Source of the DNA: Syntrophomonadaceae bacterium
Lineage (GTDB): Bacteria > Bacillota > Syntrophomonadia > Syntrophomonadales > Syntrophomonadaceae
Direction: 5' to 3'
DNA: 56,064 nt
Assembly: GCA_012522955.1 (NCBI GenBank)
Contig: JAAYJK010000130.1
Span: 1 to 56,064 of the forward strand
Position numbers and translations under genes: made by a program. This document shows positions 27,268 through 35,882 of the stretch, piece by piece. Position 1 is the stretch's first letter. Each line of letters starts with the position of its first letter. The notes below the pieces were generated by a model that did not search any database, was not told the origin of the DNA, and saw only the letters and a list, made by a program, of their open reading frames with translations.

Positions 27268-27420
27268 CAGTTTTATCCTAATCCCATTACCCATTTCTTA
27301 TCCATCCTATCAACGGGCCTGTCCTCGGCCCCGGAAAACCCAGTTGGGGCTTCCTAGGTATATATAGCTTAAATGGATGTCAAAGCTAGCCCGGGGCCAA
27401 TAAGCAGTCCATCTAGGCTT

Positions 27421-27436
27421 TGGCATGCTGTTTGCT
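27421..27436 (+). promoter_or_regulatory. Sigma-54 promoter of the second MBL hydrolase
   Basis: The plus strand reads TGGCATGCTGTTTGCT, a full -24/-12 match, 76 bp before the start at 27513. Confidence 0.9.
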
Positions 27437-27512
27437 AGTAAACTAGCTTATTCTAATTATTATTATGGTTCTATTATCACAAGCCCGGCCTGTACAAGGA
27501 AGGAAGATTATA

Positions 27513-28337
27513 ATGATAAGATGCCACCAAATAGGTCCGGTTATTCAATTTATCATGGGACGGGTAATTAACGGACAACTAATCCGAGCTATGGCTTGTT
27601 ATTATATAGATGGTTTATTGATAGATAGCGGTACGATTCATGTATCTGCAGAGCTAGCTGGCGCTTTTTCAGGATTGCCTATCCATACTCTGGTTAACAC
27701 CCACCATCATGAGGACCATATTGGAAACAATAGCTGGTTCCAAAAACATCGGAAGCTAGGACCTGCATTGGCCCATCCTTTAGCAGTACCCATAATCGAG
27801 AAATCCTCTCCGACTATCCTCCCCTTGCCCGAATATCGCTTGAAAACCTGGGGTGATCCCCCTGCTTCCCGAGCCCAGGTTATAGGCTCGGAAATAATCA
27901 CAGAGAATTATCGATTTAAAGTCCTGGAAACCCCGGGTCACAGTCCAGACCATATAAGTCTACTAGAAGCTGAGCAAGGCTGGTTATTTGCCGGTGATCT
28001 TTATTTTGGGGAAAAAGTTATTGAAATACACCAGGATGAAGATCCTAATAATATGTTGAACTCCCTAATGAAACTACTTCAATATGATTTCGAGTATCTT
28101 TTCTGTTCCTCTGGCAAGGTTCTGCAGGGAGACACTCGCCAGGCCATATTGGCGAAAATCGCGTTCTGGGAAGAACAAAGGGCCCAAATAAGATTTTTTC
28201 ATAAACAAGGACTAGAAGCAGAAGAAATCAGAGATCGGCTCTATGGGCCGGAAACTCCACTCTACGAAAAATGCGAAGAGGAACTGGGGAAAATTCATCT
28301 GGTGCAGGCATTTCTTAAAGGCATAGACCACCAATAG
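27513..28337 (+). CDS. Metallo-beta-lactamase-fold hydrolase
   Basis: This MBL-superfamily protein of about 274 aa has NTHHHEDHIG (residues about 60-69), the ETPGHSPDHISLL histidine segment and AGDLYFGE, giving the metal ligand set. It is glyoxalase II-like; the substrate is unknown. The ATG at 27513 follows AAGGAAGGA; a frame extending to 27465 lacks such a site. It faces away from the alcohol dehydrogenase and is driven by a sigma-54 promoter. A thioester hydrolase role in fatty-acid metabolism is an inference. Confidence 0.85.
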   Translation: MIRCHQIGPVIQFIMGRVINGQLIRAMACYYIDGLLIDSGTIHVSAELAGAFSGLPIHTLVNTHHHEDHIGNNSWFQKHRKLGPALAHPLAVPIIEKSSPTILPLPEYRLKTWGDPPASRAQVIGSEIITENYRFKVLETPGHSPDHISLLEAEQGWLFAGDLYFGEKVIEIHQDEDPNNMLNSLMKLLQYDFEYLFCSSGKVLQGDTRQAILAKIAFWEEQRAQIRFFHKQGLEAEEIRDRLYGPETPLYEKCEEELGKIHLVQAFLKGIDHQ

Positions 28338-28532
28338 CGCTCTGCAAAAGCTAGATAGGCCCTTCCTCCCATCTGCTAAGGCCCACTTAAGCTCCAAGAC
28401 AATCCTTGTTTTCAGCACGAATATACAAATTAAGGCAAATATTGACTATTATTTTATTTACTTGTTTTTAATCCTGGCTTTTTGTGTTAGAATTACGAAT
28501 GAGGTTACAATTATGTATCCAAAGTCAACAAG

Positions 28533-28557
28533 GTTGTGTATAGAATTGTATACCATA
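28533..28557. promoter_or_regulatory. Small dyad upstream of the AcoR-like regulator
   Basis: GTGTATAGAATTGTATAC (28536-28553) is a near-palindrome about 50 bp before the regulator start. Its half-sites resemble those of the 20-bp dyads at 19471-19490 and 34977-34996, but with a shorter centre (6 instead of 8). Autoregulation is a guess. Confidence 0.3.
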
Positions 28558-28600
28558 CTGCATATTGGTATTTATTACCTGTATTAAAGGAGGATCATAA

Positions 28601-30532
28601 TTGCATATTTATAACGATAGAGACTACTGGCAATTATTGCATCAAGATTCGTCTGAACATAGTAGTTTAAGATCAGAAATTGCAGCTTCGTGGCAGCGAA
28701 GTTATGAATACGGAATTGCTCCTGATATGCTTTCGCCCCCCATGTGTGAAGAAGGAAAATTACAGGCTCAACCTAATTTGGACTACATACTTGATATAGC
28801 CCAACCTCTTTGTCAACAAATGCTGGAGTATCTTCCCGATGACCATGCGGTACTTCTTTTTAACCATCAGGCCTGTGTAATAGCAGTGTTAGCTACAGAG
28901 CATGTAAGAGAATGCTTTGAGCAATTTGGGATGAAAGTAGGGGCTTGCCTGGCCGAAGATAAAGCTGGCACCAGTGCTGTGGCCCTAGGCATTATATTGG
29001 GTAAACCCATACAGGTAGTGGGTTATGAGCACTTTGCCCAATTTGGTATAAGCCATGGAGCCTCTTTCGCTCCTATTCGGGATAGGAGCAAGGTGGTAGG
29101 TGGAGTAGCTATTCTGGGACCCCTGGAAGTATATGATAGCAAAATATTAGGGATGGCCCAGTTGGCTTCTCATTCCATATCTTCCCGAATTGGGCAGCAG
29201 AGGTGGAGTTATCTGGTAGACAGATACATCAGTGACGGAGTTCTTGCCGTTGACGAAGATAATCGCATTTTTTATATGAGCACACAATGTCATAGGATTT
29301 TAAAAGTGCCGGAGCAAAACACCTATAAAATACCTCTTGCTGATATAATTGATCCCGAAAAAGAGGAAAACCAATATTTTTGGACCATAATCAAAGATAA
29401 TCATACAGTAATCGATGAATCCATATTACTATCAGTGGGAGACAGAAAAGAACTGATAAATTGCAATATCACCGTTTCTCCTTTTGATGCTTCAGTGAGC
29501 GAGTGGTCAGTCAAAATAATCGTAATTCAAGAGATGGAACGGATTAACCGCCTGATCCGCAATTACTCTGGCAATAGCGCTCGGGTCTCCTTTGATGATA
29601 TCGTTGGCTCCAATCCCCAATTTTTGAATACTCTCTATCATGCCAAGCGTTCAGCGGGAACTCGTTCCAACATACTCCTGCTGGGTGAAAGCGGAGTGGG
29701 TAAAGATGTTATAGCCCAGTCTATACACAATGAAAGTCCTAGAAGAAACGGACCCTTTATCGCCATAAATTGCGCCGCTTTGCCCCGGGAGTTAATTGCC
29801 AGTGAGCTGTTTGGATACGAGGAGGGTGCTTTCACCGGGGCCAGAAGAGGTGGTAATTTAGGAAAGTTCGAGCTAGCTCATCAGGGCACCATTTTCCTGG
29901 ATGAGATTGGAGACATGCCACTGGACTCACAGGCTATGTTGCTGCGAGTAATTGAAGAAAAAACCATCGTTCGTTTGGGGGGCAACAAGTCTATTCCAGT
30001 TAATGTGCGAATTATAGCAGCTACCAACAAAGACCTGATAGCAGAAGTAGAGAATAATTCTTTTCGTCGTGATCTTTTTTATCGGCTAGGGGTCATAAAA
30101 ATAATGATTCCTCCTTTGCGGGAAAGAAACGAGGACATTGCTGTTCTTAGCCAGCATTTTCTAGCCATGCTCTGCCGTCGTTTTAACCTACCCAAAAAAA
30201 CTCTATCTCCCGAAGTATTATATGCTTTCCAAAACTACAACTGGCCGGGTAATATAAGGGAACTGCAGAATATACTGGAAAGTGCTGTGCAATGGTCGGT
30301 TTCCCCCATTATTTCCAAAAACCAGATTGAGCAGTTGCTGCCGGCCTTAAAACCAAAGAATCCAGTAAATATTCAAAATATTCCTGATCCTGAAGAACCT
30401 TCAGAATTAAAGCAAATTAAGACTTGTCTGGCCAAATATGACAATAATAAATCAAAAACCGCTAAAGCTCTGGGCATCTCCCGTAAAACTCTGTACAAAC
30501 GCCTGGATAAATACGGATTATCTTCTTCCTAA
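28601..30532 (+). CDS. AcoR-like sigma-54-dependent transcriptional activator
   Basis: This 643-aa activator starts with a TTG codon at 28601, seven bases after AAAGGAGG. The N-terminal SWQRSYEYG motif and the following GAF-like domain (about residues 60-190) are typical of AcoR-type activators. A PAS-like segment follows (about 205-300), then the AAA+ domain with Walker A GESGVGKD, the sigma-54 loop GAFTGA, Walker B GTIFLDEIGD, and a Fis-type HTH (KSKTAKALGISRKTLYKRL). The ligand is unknown. Its position in the middle of the sigma-54-promoted genes suggests it controls some of them. Confidence 0.93.
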   Translation: MHIYNDRDYWQLLHQDSSEHSSLRSEIAASWQRSYEYGIAPDMLSPPMCEEGKLQAQPNLDYILDIAQPLCQQMLEYLPDDHAVLLFNHQACVIAVLATEHVRECFEQFGMKVGACLAEDKAGTSAVALGIILGKPIQVVGYEHFAQFGISHGASFAPIRDRSKVVGGVAILGPLEVYDSKILGMAQLASHSISSRIGQQRWSYLVDRYISDGVLAVDEDNRIFYMSTQCHRILKVPEQNTYKIPLADIIDPEKEENQYFWTIIKDNHTVIDESILLSVGDRKELINCNITVSPFDASVSEWSVKIIVIQEMERINRLIRNYSGNSARVSFDDIVGSNPQFLNTLYHAKRSAGTRSNILLLGESGVGKDVIAQSIHNESPRRNGPFIAINCAALPRELIASELFGYEEGAFTGARRGGNLGKFELAHQGTIFLDEIGDMPLDSQAMLLRVIEEKTIVRLGGNKSIPVNVRIIAATNKDLIAEVENNSFRRDLFYRLGVIKIMIPPLRERNEDIAVLSQHFLAMLCRRFNLPKKTLSPEVLYAFQNYNWPGNIRELQNILESAVQWSVSPIISKNQIEQLLPALKPKNPVNIQNIPDPEEPSELKQIKTCLAKYDNNKSKTAKALGISRKTLYKRLDKYGLSSS

Positions 30533-30573
30533 CCACCTAGTAAGTATATGAATTGATTGAAGGAATATAAACA

Positions 30574-30601
30574 GGAGAGGGATGGTTAACCATCCCTCTC
30601 C
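30574..30601. terminator. Bidirectional terminator between convergent genes
   Basis: GGAGAGGGATGG and CCATCCCTCTCC form a perfect 12-bp stem around TTAA. It lies between the plus-strand activator and the minus-strand enoyl-CoA hydratase and can serve both. Confidence 0.85.
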
Positions 30602-30637
30602 TTAATTAATAGACTTTACACTTAGTGAGCTAATAGA

Positions 30638-31435
30638 TTATTTTCCTTTATATTGGGGTTTTCTCTTTTCTATAAAGGCAGTCATCCCTTCCACCTGATC
30701 CTCGGTACCATAGCACATAGCCCAGCCGTGGGTTTCGATCTGCAGGCCTTTTTCTAAACTGCTACTCCAAGCAGCGTTCAGGGATTCCTTGGCCATTCTC
30801 AAAGAAAAGGGCGGCTTTTTGCATAATTTCCGGGCCCATTTCATAGTGGTTTCTTCCAGTTCTGCCAAGGGTACTACCTTGTTAACCAAGCCATACTGCA
30901 AGGCAGTCTGGGCATCAAAAGGTTCACCAAGGAAAACGAATTCTTTGGCTTTGTTGAGGGGCATAATTTGCGGTAATTTCTGGGTGCCCCCGCCACCGGG
31001 GAAGATTCCTACATTTATTTCCGGTACTGCAAACATGGCATTATCAGCACAGATTCTTAAGTCGTGATTGAGTAGACTCTCCATACCACCGCCAAAAGCA
31101 ACTCCAGCCACCATGCATATAGTTGGCTTAGCCATATCTGCCACGATGGCACCAGTCTTGACTACAGTATCAGCAAACTCACGGGCTTCTTTAACCCCAA
31201 AGGATACAAAGGACTTCAGGTCTCCACCTGCACAGTAAGCCCGTTCGTTCCCAGTGGATATCATAACTTTGATTTCAGGGTCATTGGCAATGCCTTCATA
31301 TATTTCGGCTCTCTCCTGAATCATTTCCGCGTTAACCGCATTTAGCGCTTCAGGCCGATTCATTTGTACGATGGCTATTTCACCATCTACTATTTTGACT
31401 ATCATAGTATTATACTTCTTATCTTTATATGACAT
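30638..31435 (-). CDS. Enoyl-CoA hydratase/isomerase family (crotonase)
   Basis: This 265-aa crotonase-fold protein has the oxyanion-hole stretch YCAGGDLKSF near residue 68, the GGGMESLLNHDL segment with the first catalytic Glu, and PEINVGIFPGGGGTQKLP with the second Glu. It hydrates crotonyl-CoA or longer enoyl-CoA. Its N-terminal ~12 residues extend beyond the core. It has a sigma-54 promoter 170 bp upstream and stands alone, divergent from a CoA-transferase. Confidence 0.92.
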   Translation of the reverse strand: MSYKDKKYNTMIVKIVDGEIAIVQMNRPEALNAVNAEMIQERAEIYEGIANDPEIKVMISTGNERAYCAGGDLKSFVSFGVKEAREFADTVVKTGAIVADMAKPTICMVAGVAFGGGMESLLNHDLRICADNAMFAVPEINVGIFPGGGGTQKLPQIMPLNKAKEFVFLGEPFDAQTALQYGLVNKVVPLAELEETTMKWARKLCKKPPFSLRMAKESLNAAWSSSLEKGLQIETHGWAMCYGTEDQVEGMTAFIEKRKPQYKGK

Positions 31436-31606
31436 GTTTTTGCCTCCTATTCTATATCGCTACTTACAACTTTGAACTCTGCCTGGCCAGACCTAAGCCT
31501 GCCATTTAACCTTTTCCCCCCTTTGCCTTTTTGTGGCCGTACATGAAAAAAGCGCGGCTGTTTATCATTGGGTCCTCAGTGACCTATTATTACTTTCTAT
31601 TTAATA

Positions 31607-31622
31607 AGCAATTTCTATGCCA
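31607..31622 (-). promoter_or_regulatory. Sigma-54 promoter of the enoyl-CoA hydratase
   Basis: The minus strand reads TGGCATAGAAATTGCT, a full -24/-12 match. It is the same 16-mer as at 36394-36409. Confidence 0.9.
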
Positions 31623-31719
31623 ACTTGCTTAAGACAGGTCTGCTCAGAATGTGCAGATTAGCTAAACTCGGTCTCTTTTTGTTGTTTATATTTTGCCAAG
31701 TGCTCACAAATAATACACC

Positions 31720-31830
31720 TGGTGCGCAGGGATAATACATCCATCAAAATCTTCAAGCATTATTAAGCAGCTTGAAAGCAGCCTTGGTTTGGATTTATTA
31801 GGCCAGCAGGGGTATCACCTTGATGTATGG
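31720..31830 (+). pseudogene. Possible remnant of a LysR-type regulator HTH
   Basis: In one plus-strand frame the codons read PSKSSSIIKQLESSLGLDLL followed by GQQGYHLD. This resembles the recognition helix and wing of LysR-family N-termini (typical pattern PSxSxxIxxLExxLGxxLFxR). There is no start codon or ribosome site, and the frame ends before 31925 without a domain. It overlaps the approach to the plus-strand sigma-54 promoter. It may be a gene fossil or chance. Confidence 0.3.
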
Positions 31831-31836
31831 GCCAGA

Positions 31837-31852
31837 TGGCATTGTTATTGCA
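31837..31852 (+). promoter_or_regulatory. Sigma-54 promoter of the second CoA-transferase
   Basis: The plus strand reads TGGCATTGTTATTGCA, a full -24/-12 match, about 135 bp before the start at 31988. Confidence 0.9.
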
Positions 31853-31987
31853 TATTAGGCAGATTAAATATAATTTTTAAAAATATTTATACAGCAAGTG
31901 CTCGGGAGGTGAAATTTTAGCACTCTGGTTTTTTTTGGCGTCTATTGATTTATTTGTTGGTACAGGAGTAATTGGAGGAGGTTGAAT

Positions 31988-33325
31988 ATGGGAATGTATA
32001 TGAAGGCGTATCAGAACAAATTACGCACTCCAGATCAAGCTGTTCAAATTGTTAAATCAGGTGACAACATTAGCTACAGTCATTTTGGCATGGCTCCTCC
32101 CGCTCTGGATGAATCTCTATCCAAGCGAGCAGGAGATCTGCAAGGAGTAACCATTAAAGGAATATGCTCACTGATCCTACCTAAAGTCGCCCTGGCACCC
32201 CAGTCTTTTACTTACTACACCGGCTTCTTCAGTCCCATCGAAAGAAAACTGAGAGAAAAGGGATTAGCCCAGTTCATTCCCGCCAACTATGGCAACACAC
32301 CCATTATGGCCCGAGAGAGATACTCGTCTCCAACCAATGTGCTTATGATAGCCACTACCCCCATGGACAAAAATGGCTATTTTAATTTTGGGCCGGCCTG
32401 TTCAGAAGTACGAGCATTATGTGATATATCTGAAAAGATAATAGTGGAAGTAAATGACCAAGCTCCATGGTGCTTGGGGGGAGAACAAGAAACTGTACAC
32501 ATTTCCGAAGTCGATTATATCGTAGAAAGGAGTTCTCCCTTACCCGCTATTCCTGCCAATATCCCAGCCACTGAAGTAGATAAAAAAATAGCTTCTCTCA
32601 TCGCCGAAGAGATTGAGGATGGTGCCTGCTTGCAGTTGGGAATTGGTGCTTTGCCTGTTATGATCGGAAAAATACTGGCGAATAGCGATTTAAAAGACTT
32701 GGGCGTTCAATCAGAAATGATGGCCGATTGTTATATTGATATGTTTGAAAAAGGTATTATTACGGGAAGAAAAAAGGCTATCGACCGAGACAAGATGACC
32801 TATACTTTTGCGCTAGGCAGCAAACGGCTTTACGAATTTATCGACCGCAACCCAGCCTGTGCAATTTTGCCGGTAGATATGACCAACCAGCCGGCCAGGA
32901 TTGCTAGGAATGATAAAACCATAGCAGTAAATAATGCGGTAGAAATTGACTTGTACGGACAGGTAAACTCTGAGTCTTCTGGAATGAAATATATATCCGG
33001 TTCCGGGGGACAGCTTGACTTTACCTGTGGAGCCACTCTATCCAAAGGCGGCAAAGCCTTTATCTGCATGTCCTCCACCAAGGAAATCAATGGCCAGACA
33101 GTATCTCGTATTGTTCCCTACATGGTCCCAGGTTCAGCCATTACGGTACCAAAAACTTGGGTTTCCCGGGTAGTAACCGAGTACGGTATTGCCAACCTGA
33201 TGGGCCAGCCCGATTGGATCCGGGCAGAAATGCTGATCAATATCGCCCATCCAGATTTCCGTGATGAATTAGTTAAGGCAGCAGCCCAACAAGGCATATG
33301 GAAACCCAGCAATAAAATTGGCTAA
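31988..33325 (+). CDS. Acetyl-CoA hydrolase/CoA-transferase family protein
   Basis: This 445-aa CoA-transferase is a paralogue of the one at 17880-19256. CLQLGIGALP precedes VQSEMMAD, with the likely catalytic Glu at about residue 243; NSESSGMKYISGSGGQLDF and VVTEYGIANLMG follow. It should swap CoA between acetyl-CoA and a carboxylic acid. The ATG at 31988 lies six bases after GGAGGAGG; a TTG two codons upstream is touching that site. Having two such enzymes suggests different acids or different directions. Confidence 0.9.
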   Translation: MGMYMKAYQNKLRTPDQAVQIVKSGDNISYSHFGMAPPALDESLSKRAGDLQGVTIKGICSLILPKVALAPQSFTYYTGFFSPIERKLREKGLAQFIPANYGNTPIMARERYSSPTNVLMIATTPMDKNGYFNFGPACSEVRALCDISEKIIVEVNDQAPWCLGGEQETVHISEVDYIVERSSPLPAIPANIPATEVDKKIASLIAEEIEDGACLQLGIGALPVMIGKILANSDLKDLGVQSEMMADCYIDMFEKGIITGRKKAIDRDKMTYTFALGSKRLYEFIDRNPACAILPVDMTNQPARIARNDKTIAVNNAVEIDLYGQVNSESSGMKYISGSGGQLDFTCGATLSKGGKAFICMSSTKEINGQTVSRIVPYMVPGSAITVPKTWVSRVVTEYGIANLMGQPDWIRAEMLINIAHPDFRDELVKAAAQQGIWKPSNKIG

Positions 33326-33385
33326 CACTAAGGGTTTTCTAGTGGCAGGTAAATCCCAACCTATTAAATGTTATGGTTACAGGGT

Positions 33386-33408
33386 TTAGGGGCGGTCTTT
33401 GACCGCCC
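33386..33408. repeat. Half-copy of the TGTAGGGGCG repeat
   Basis: TTAGGGGCGGTCTTTGACCG followed by CCC matches the ends of the element at 6377-6473 and the copy at 10801-10823. It lies between convergent genes and its GGCGGTC/GACCGCC hairpin may act as a transcription stop. Confidence 0.55.
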
Positions 33409-33492
33409 GCTATTGTTAAATTCAACCCTATTAGCCAGTATGGTACAGGAATAAACTTTTTCTGTACCGTTTATTTTTTATCCTAAAACTTT

Positions 33493-34632
33493 TTACGAAC
33501 CGAGCAGTATTCCGGCTATAATCATCTTTTGCATATCGGTAACCCCTTCCACAATGGGGCCAGTAATAGCATCACGATAACTCCTGGCCACTTTGTAGTC
33601 TTCCATCAAACCATAAGATCCATGAACGTCCACTGCCAGCCGGGAGGCTATCCAAGCCGCTTCGGTTACAAAAGTCTTGGTTAAGGCTGCCGTCTTAATA
33701 AACTCAATTTGATCCTGTATATCATTGGCCATGCATCCCAGTCGGTAGGTAAGCCAGCGAGCCGCTTCCAGGCTAATAGCCAAATCAGCTAATTTAACCT
33801 GAATGGTTGGAAACTTGGCGATTACCCCATCGCGATGAGTTTTCTCTTTAGCATACTTCAGGCTCTCTTCCAGAGCTGAAGCCATACCTCCCAAAGCACT
33901 AGCTGCCATTCCGATTTTGCCAAAACCTATCCCGTATTGCAGGATAGGATATCCATGTCCCAGCTGGCCCAGCAGATTCTCGGCCGGAACCTGTACCTCC
34001 TTCAGATAAACATCTGATAGAGCCTGGCCATGCAATCCTACCTTATTCCACGGCTCTGATACCGAATAACCTGCACAAAACTTATCCACGATAAAAGCAG
34101 TAGGTTTGCCGCTCTCCTGGTCTCGAGCAAAAACTACCATAGGACCTTTAAATGTAGCATTGGATATAAACCGCTTGGTTCCATTCAGGATAAAATGATC
34201 TCCTTGTTTAACAGCCGTAGTAGTAATTTGTTTAGGATCCGACCCAGTACCTGGCTCGGTGAATGCAAAGGATGCCAACCATTCTCCCTTACAGCAAGGA
34301 CCAAGGTATTTTTCTTTTTGGAATTCAGTGCCAAACTTGGTAATCGCTCCTAAACCCAGAGTGTTAACTGAAATAATGGAAGCAATCGGCTTGCACACCT
34401 TGCTCAACTGTTCCAACACTAGAACATATCCATCATAACCAGCTCCTGCTCCGCCATACTTCTCTTCATAGGGGAGGGCGAAAAAATCATAGTCTGCCAG
34501 CTTGCTAATGATATCTTCCGGTATATGGTTTTCTCGATCAATCCTTTCAGCTATGGGCTCCAGATATTTTTCTGCGAACTCCCGGGCGGTACTCTGAATC
34601 AATATTTGCTCTTTACTAAGCTTAAAATCCAT
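33493..34632 (-). CDS. Acyl-CoA dehydrogenase (short-chain/butyryl type)
   Basis: This 379-aa protein is standard length for the family. FAFTEPGTGSDPKQI (about residue 121) is the flavin and substrate contact motif. The C-terminal GPIVEGVTDMQKMIIAG contains the Glu at the position of the catalytic base. It oxidises acyl-CoA to trans-enoyl-CoA, with electrons going to an electron-transfer flavoprotein. It has a sigma-54 promoter 220 bp upstream together with a 20-bp dyad. Confidence 0.93.
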   Translation of the reverse strand: MDFKLSKEQILIQSTAREFAEKYLEPIAERIDRENHIPEDIISKLADYDFFALPYEEKYGGAGAGYDGYVLVLEQLSKVCKPIASIISVNTLGLGAITKFGTEFQKEKYLGPCCKGEWLASFAFTEPGTGSDPKQITTTAVKQGDHFILNGTKRFISNATFKGPMVVFARDQESGKPTAFIVDKFCAGYSVSEPWNKVGLHGQALSDVYLKEVQVPAENLLGQLGHGYPILQYGIGFGKIGMAASALGGMASALEESLKYAKEKTHRDGVIAKFPTIQVKLADLAISLEAARWLTYRLGCMANDIQDQIEFIKTAALTKTFVTEAAWIASRLAVDVHGSYGLMEDYKVARSYRDAITGPIVEGVTDMQKMIIAGILLGS

Positions 34633-34852
34633 GGCTATATCTCCTTTGCTATTATATTTCCCTTGATGATTGATGGTTGCATTAACTATAAACTAGATCT
34701 GTATCTTTGTATAATATTTCTGCAAATCTGCCCCGTACCTGAGTCTAGAGTTAATTATCAACTGTTCTGGTTCCGAATGGTAACCTGCTGCCAGGTTTAG
34801 GCAATTTTCCGATGGGATTTTATTGATACCAAACCGGACTTAGTAAAACATG

Positions 34853-34868
34853 TGCAAATACTATGCCA
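34853..34868 (-). promoter_or_regulatory. Sigma-54 promoter of the acyl-CoA dehydrogenase
   Basis: The minus strand reads TGGCATAGTATTTGCA, a full -24/-12 match. Confidence 0.9.
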
Positions 34869-34976
34869 GAACAGCAAGATTCGCTAGCCGCTGCTATGTA
34901 TAAGTATCATCCTAAATCGATTCTAAGTGAAATCCCTTTATTTCTAGCCTAACAAACTGTAATTTTATCCAGACAG

Positions 34977-34996
34977 GTGTATGCTTATCCGTACAT
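34977..34996. promoter_or_regulatory. 20-bp dyad, candidate shared enhancer
   Basis: GTGTATGCTTATCCGTACAT matches the core of the dyad at 19471-19490 at 16 of 20 positions (one read on the minus strand). It is 108 bp from the minus-strand promoter at 34853-34868 and 109 bp from the plus-strand promoter at 35106-35121, so one site could serve both. Confidence 0.65.
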
Positions 34997-35105
34997 CACT
35001 ATGTCCTTATCGACCCTTTAGTTGCCTGGTCAAGCACGCTAGTTGATCCTATACAAGCCCCATACTTAGACAATTCATCCACACCCACTCTTGACTGCTA
35101 TCTTT

Positions 35106-35121
35106 TGGCACATTATTTGCT
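35106..35121 (+). promoter_or_regulatory. Sigma-54 promoter pointing into the tandem array
   Basis: The plus strand reads TGGCACATTATTTGCT, a full -24/-12 match. No ORF lies downstream on this strand for over 1 kb; the transcript would enter the hairpin at 35198 and the 47-bp array. This suggests a non-coding transcript. Confidence 0.8.
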
Positions 35122-35197
35122 TTATAGTATATTACCAACAATTAATCAGTTTTAATCTTTTTTTCCAGATTACTCCTACTCCAGCCTTATAAAAGGG

Positions 35198-35228
35198 CGG
35201 CGGCTGTTTCCTAAGGAAACAGCCGCCG
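35198..35228 (-). terminator. Very strong hairpin
   Basis: CGGCGGCTGTTTCC and GGAAACAGCCGCCG form a perfect 14-bp stem with a TAA loop. On the minus strand it is followed by CCCTTTTAT, on the plus strand by no T tract. It therefore suits a terminator for a minus-strand transcript coming from the array side. Confidence 0.7.
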
Positions 35229-35312
35229 GGTCCGACCTGATTTGTGCTACATAGGTCATAATTATAATGATACGAGAATACTGCATGTGCTGTTGCTTAT
35301 AGACTTTGTATA

Positions 35313-35711
35313 GTGCTAAAGTTTTGCTGTAAATATTGCTAAGTCCTGTGCTTGCTATAGTGCTAAAGTTTTGCTGTAAATATTGCTAAGTCCTGTGCTT
35401 GCTACAGTGCTAAAGTTTTGCTGTAAGTATTGCTAAGTCCTGTGCTTGCTACAATGCTAAAGTTTTGCTGTAAATATTGCTAAGTCCTGTGCTTGGTACA
35501 GTGCTAAAGTTTTGCTGTAGATATTGCTAAGTCCTGTGCTTGGTACAGTGCTAAAGTTCTGCTGTAGATATTGCTAAGTCCTGTGCTTGCTACAGTGCTA
35601 AAGTTCTGCTGTAGATATTGCTAAGTCGTGTGCTTGCTACAGTGCTAAAGTTTTGCTGTAAGTATTGCTAAGTCCTGTGCTTGGTACAGTGCTAAAGTTT
35701 TGCTGTAAATA
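35313..35711. repeat. Tandem array, 47-bp period, about 8.5 copies
   Basis: The block GTGCTAAAG begins at 35313, 35360, 35407, 35454, 35501, 35548, 35595, 35642 and 35689, always 47 bp apart. Units differ by a few substitutions and no indels. Each contains AAAGTTTTGCTGTA, ATATTGCTAAGTC and CTGTGCTTG. There is no spacer variation, so it is not a CRISPR. The 47-bp period and TAA/TAG in every reading frame rule out a repeated protein. Confidence 0.97.
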
Positions 35712-35770
35712 CTACTTCTTTTGCTTCTTGAATCCACCTTGGGTGGTCAGGTCATATTAACTTAGTAATG

Positions 35771-35882
35771 TGTCTCAAGCAGTCCAGCTTAATACTACTA
35801 AGGGGTACAGTATGGGTAATCAGATTTGAGGGGGTAAATCTGATTACTGGGTATCTGTTAATCAACTGTACTGCTTGAGACA
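35771..35882. repeat. Nested palindromes
   Basis: An outer perfect 13-bp inverted repeat, TGTCTCAAGCAGT (35771-35783) and ACTGCTTGAGACA (35870-35882), encloses an inner perfect 12-bp repeat, GTAATCAGATTT (35816-35827) and AAATCTGATTAC (35836-35847). A further 7-bp pair (GTACAGT/ACTGTAC) can compete with the outer stem. It would fold into a long structured RNA or a cruciform. Confidence 0.85.

Larger units (their letters stand above)
26954..27512. other. Divergent sigma-54 regulatory region
   Basis: This 559-bp interval holds a minus-strand promoter (27140-27155), a plus-strand promoter (27421-27436) and between them a 19-bp dyad (27225-27267). Several overlapping small frames here lack ribosome sites and are not genes. 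Confidence 0.75.
31436..31987. other. Divergent regulatory interval between enoyl-CoA hydratase and CoA-transferase
   Basis: This 552-bp interval has sigma-54 promoters on each strand (31607-31622 minus, 31837-31852 plus). It also holds a possible degraded LysR-type HTH fragment (about 31720-31830). No intact gene is seen. Confidence 0.7.

Noticed and set aside
35313-35711. CRISPR array
   Set aside because: The 47-bp units follow each other directly without unique spacers and no cas genes are near.
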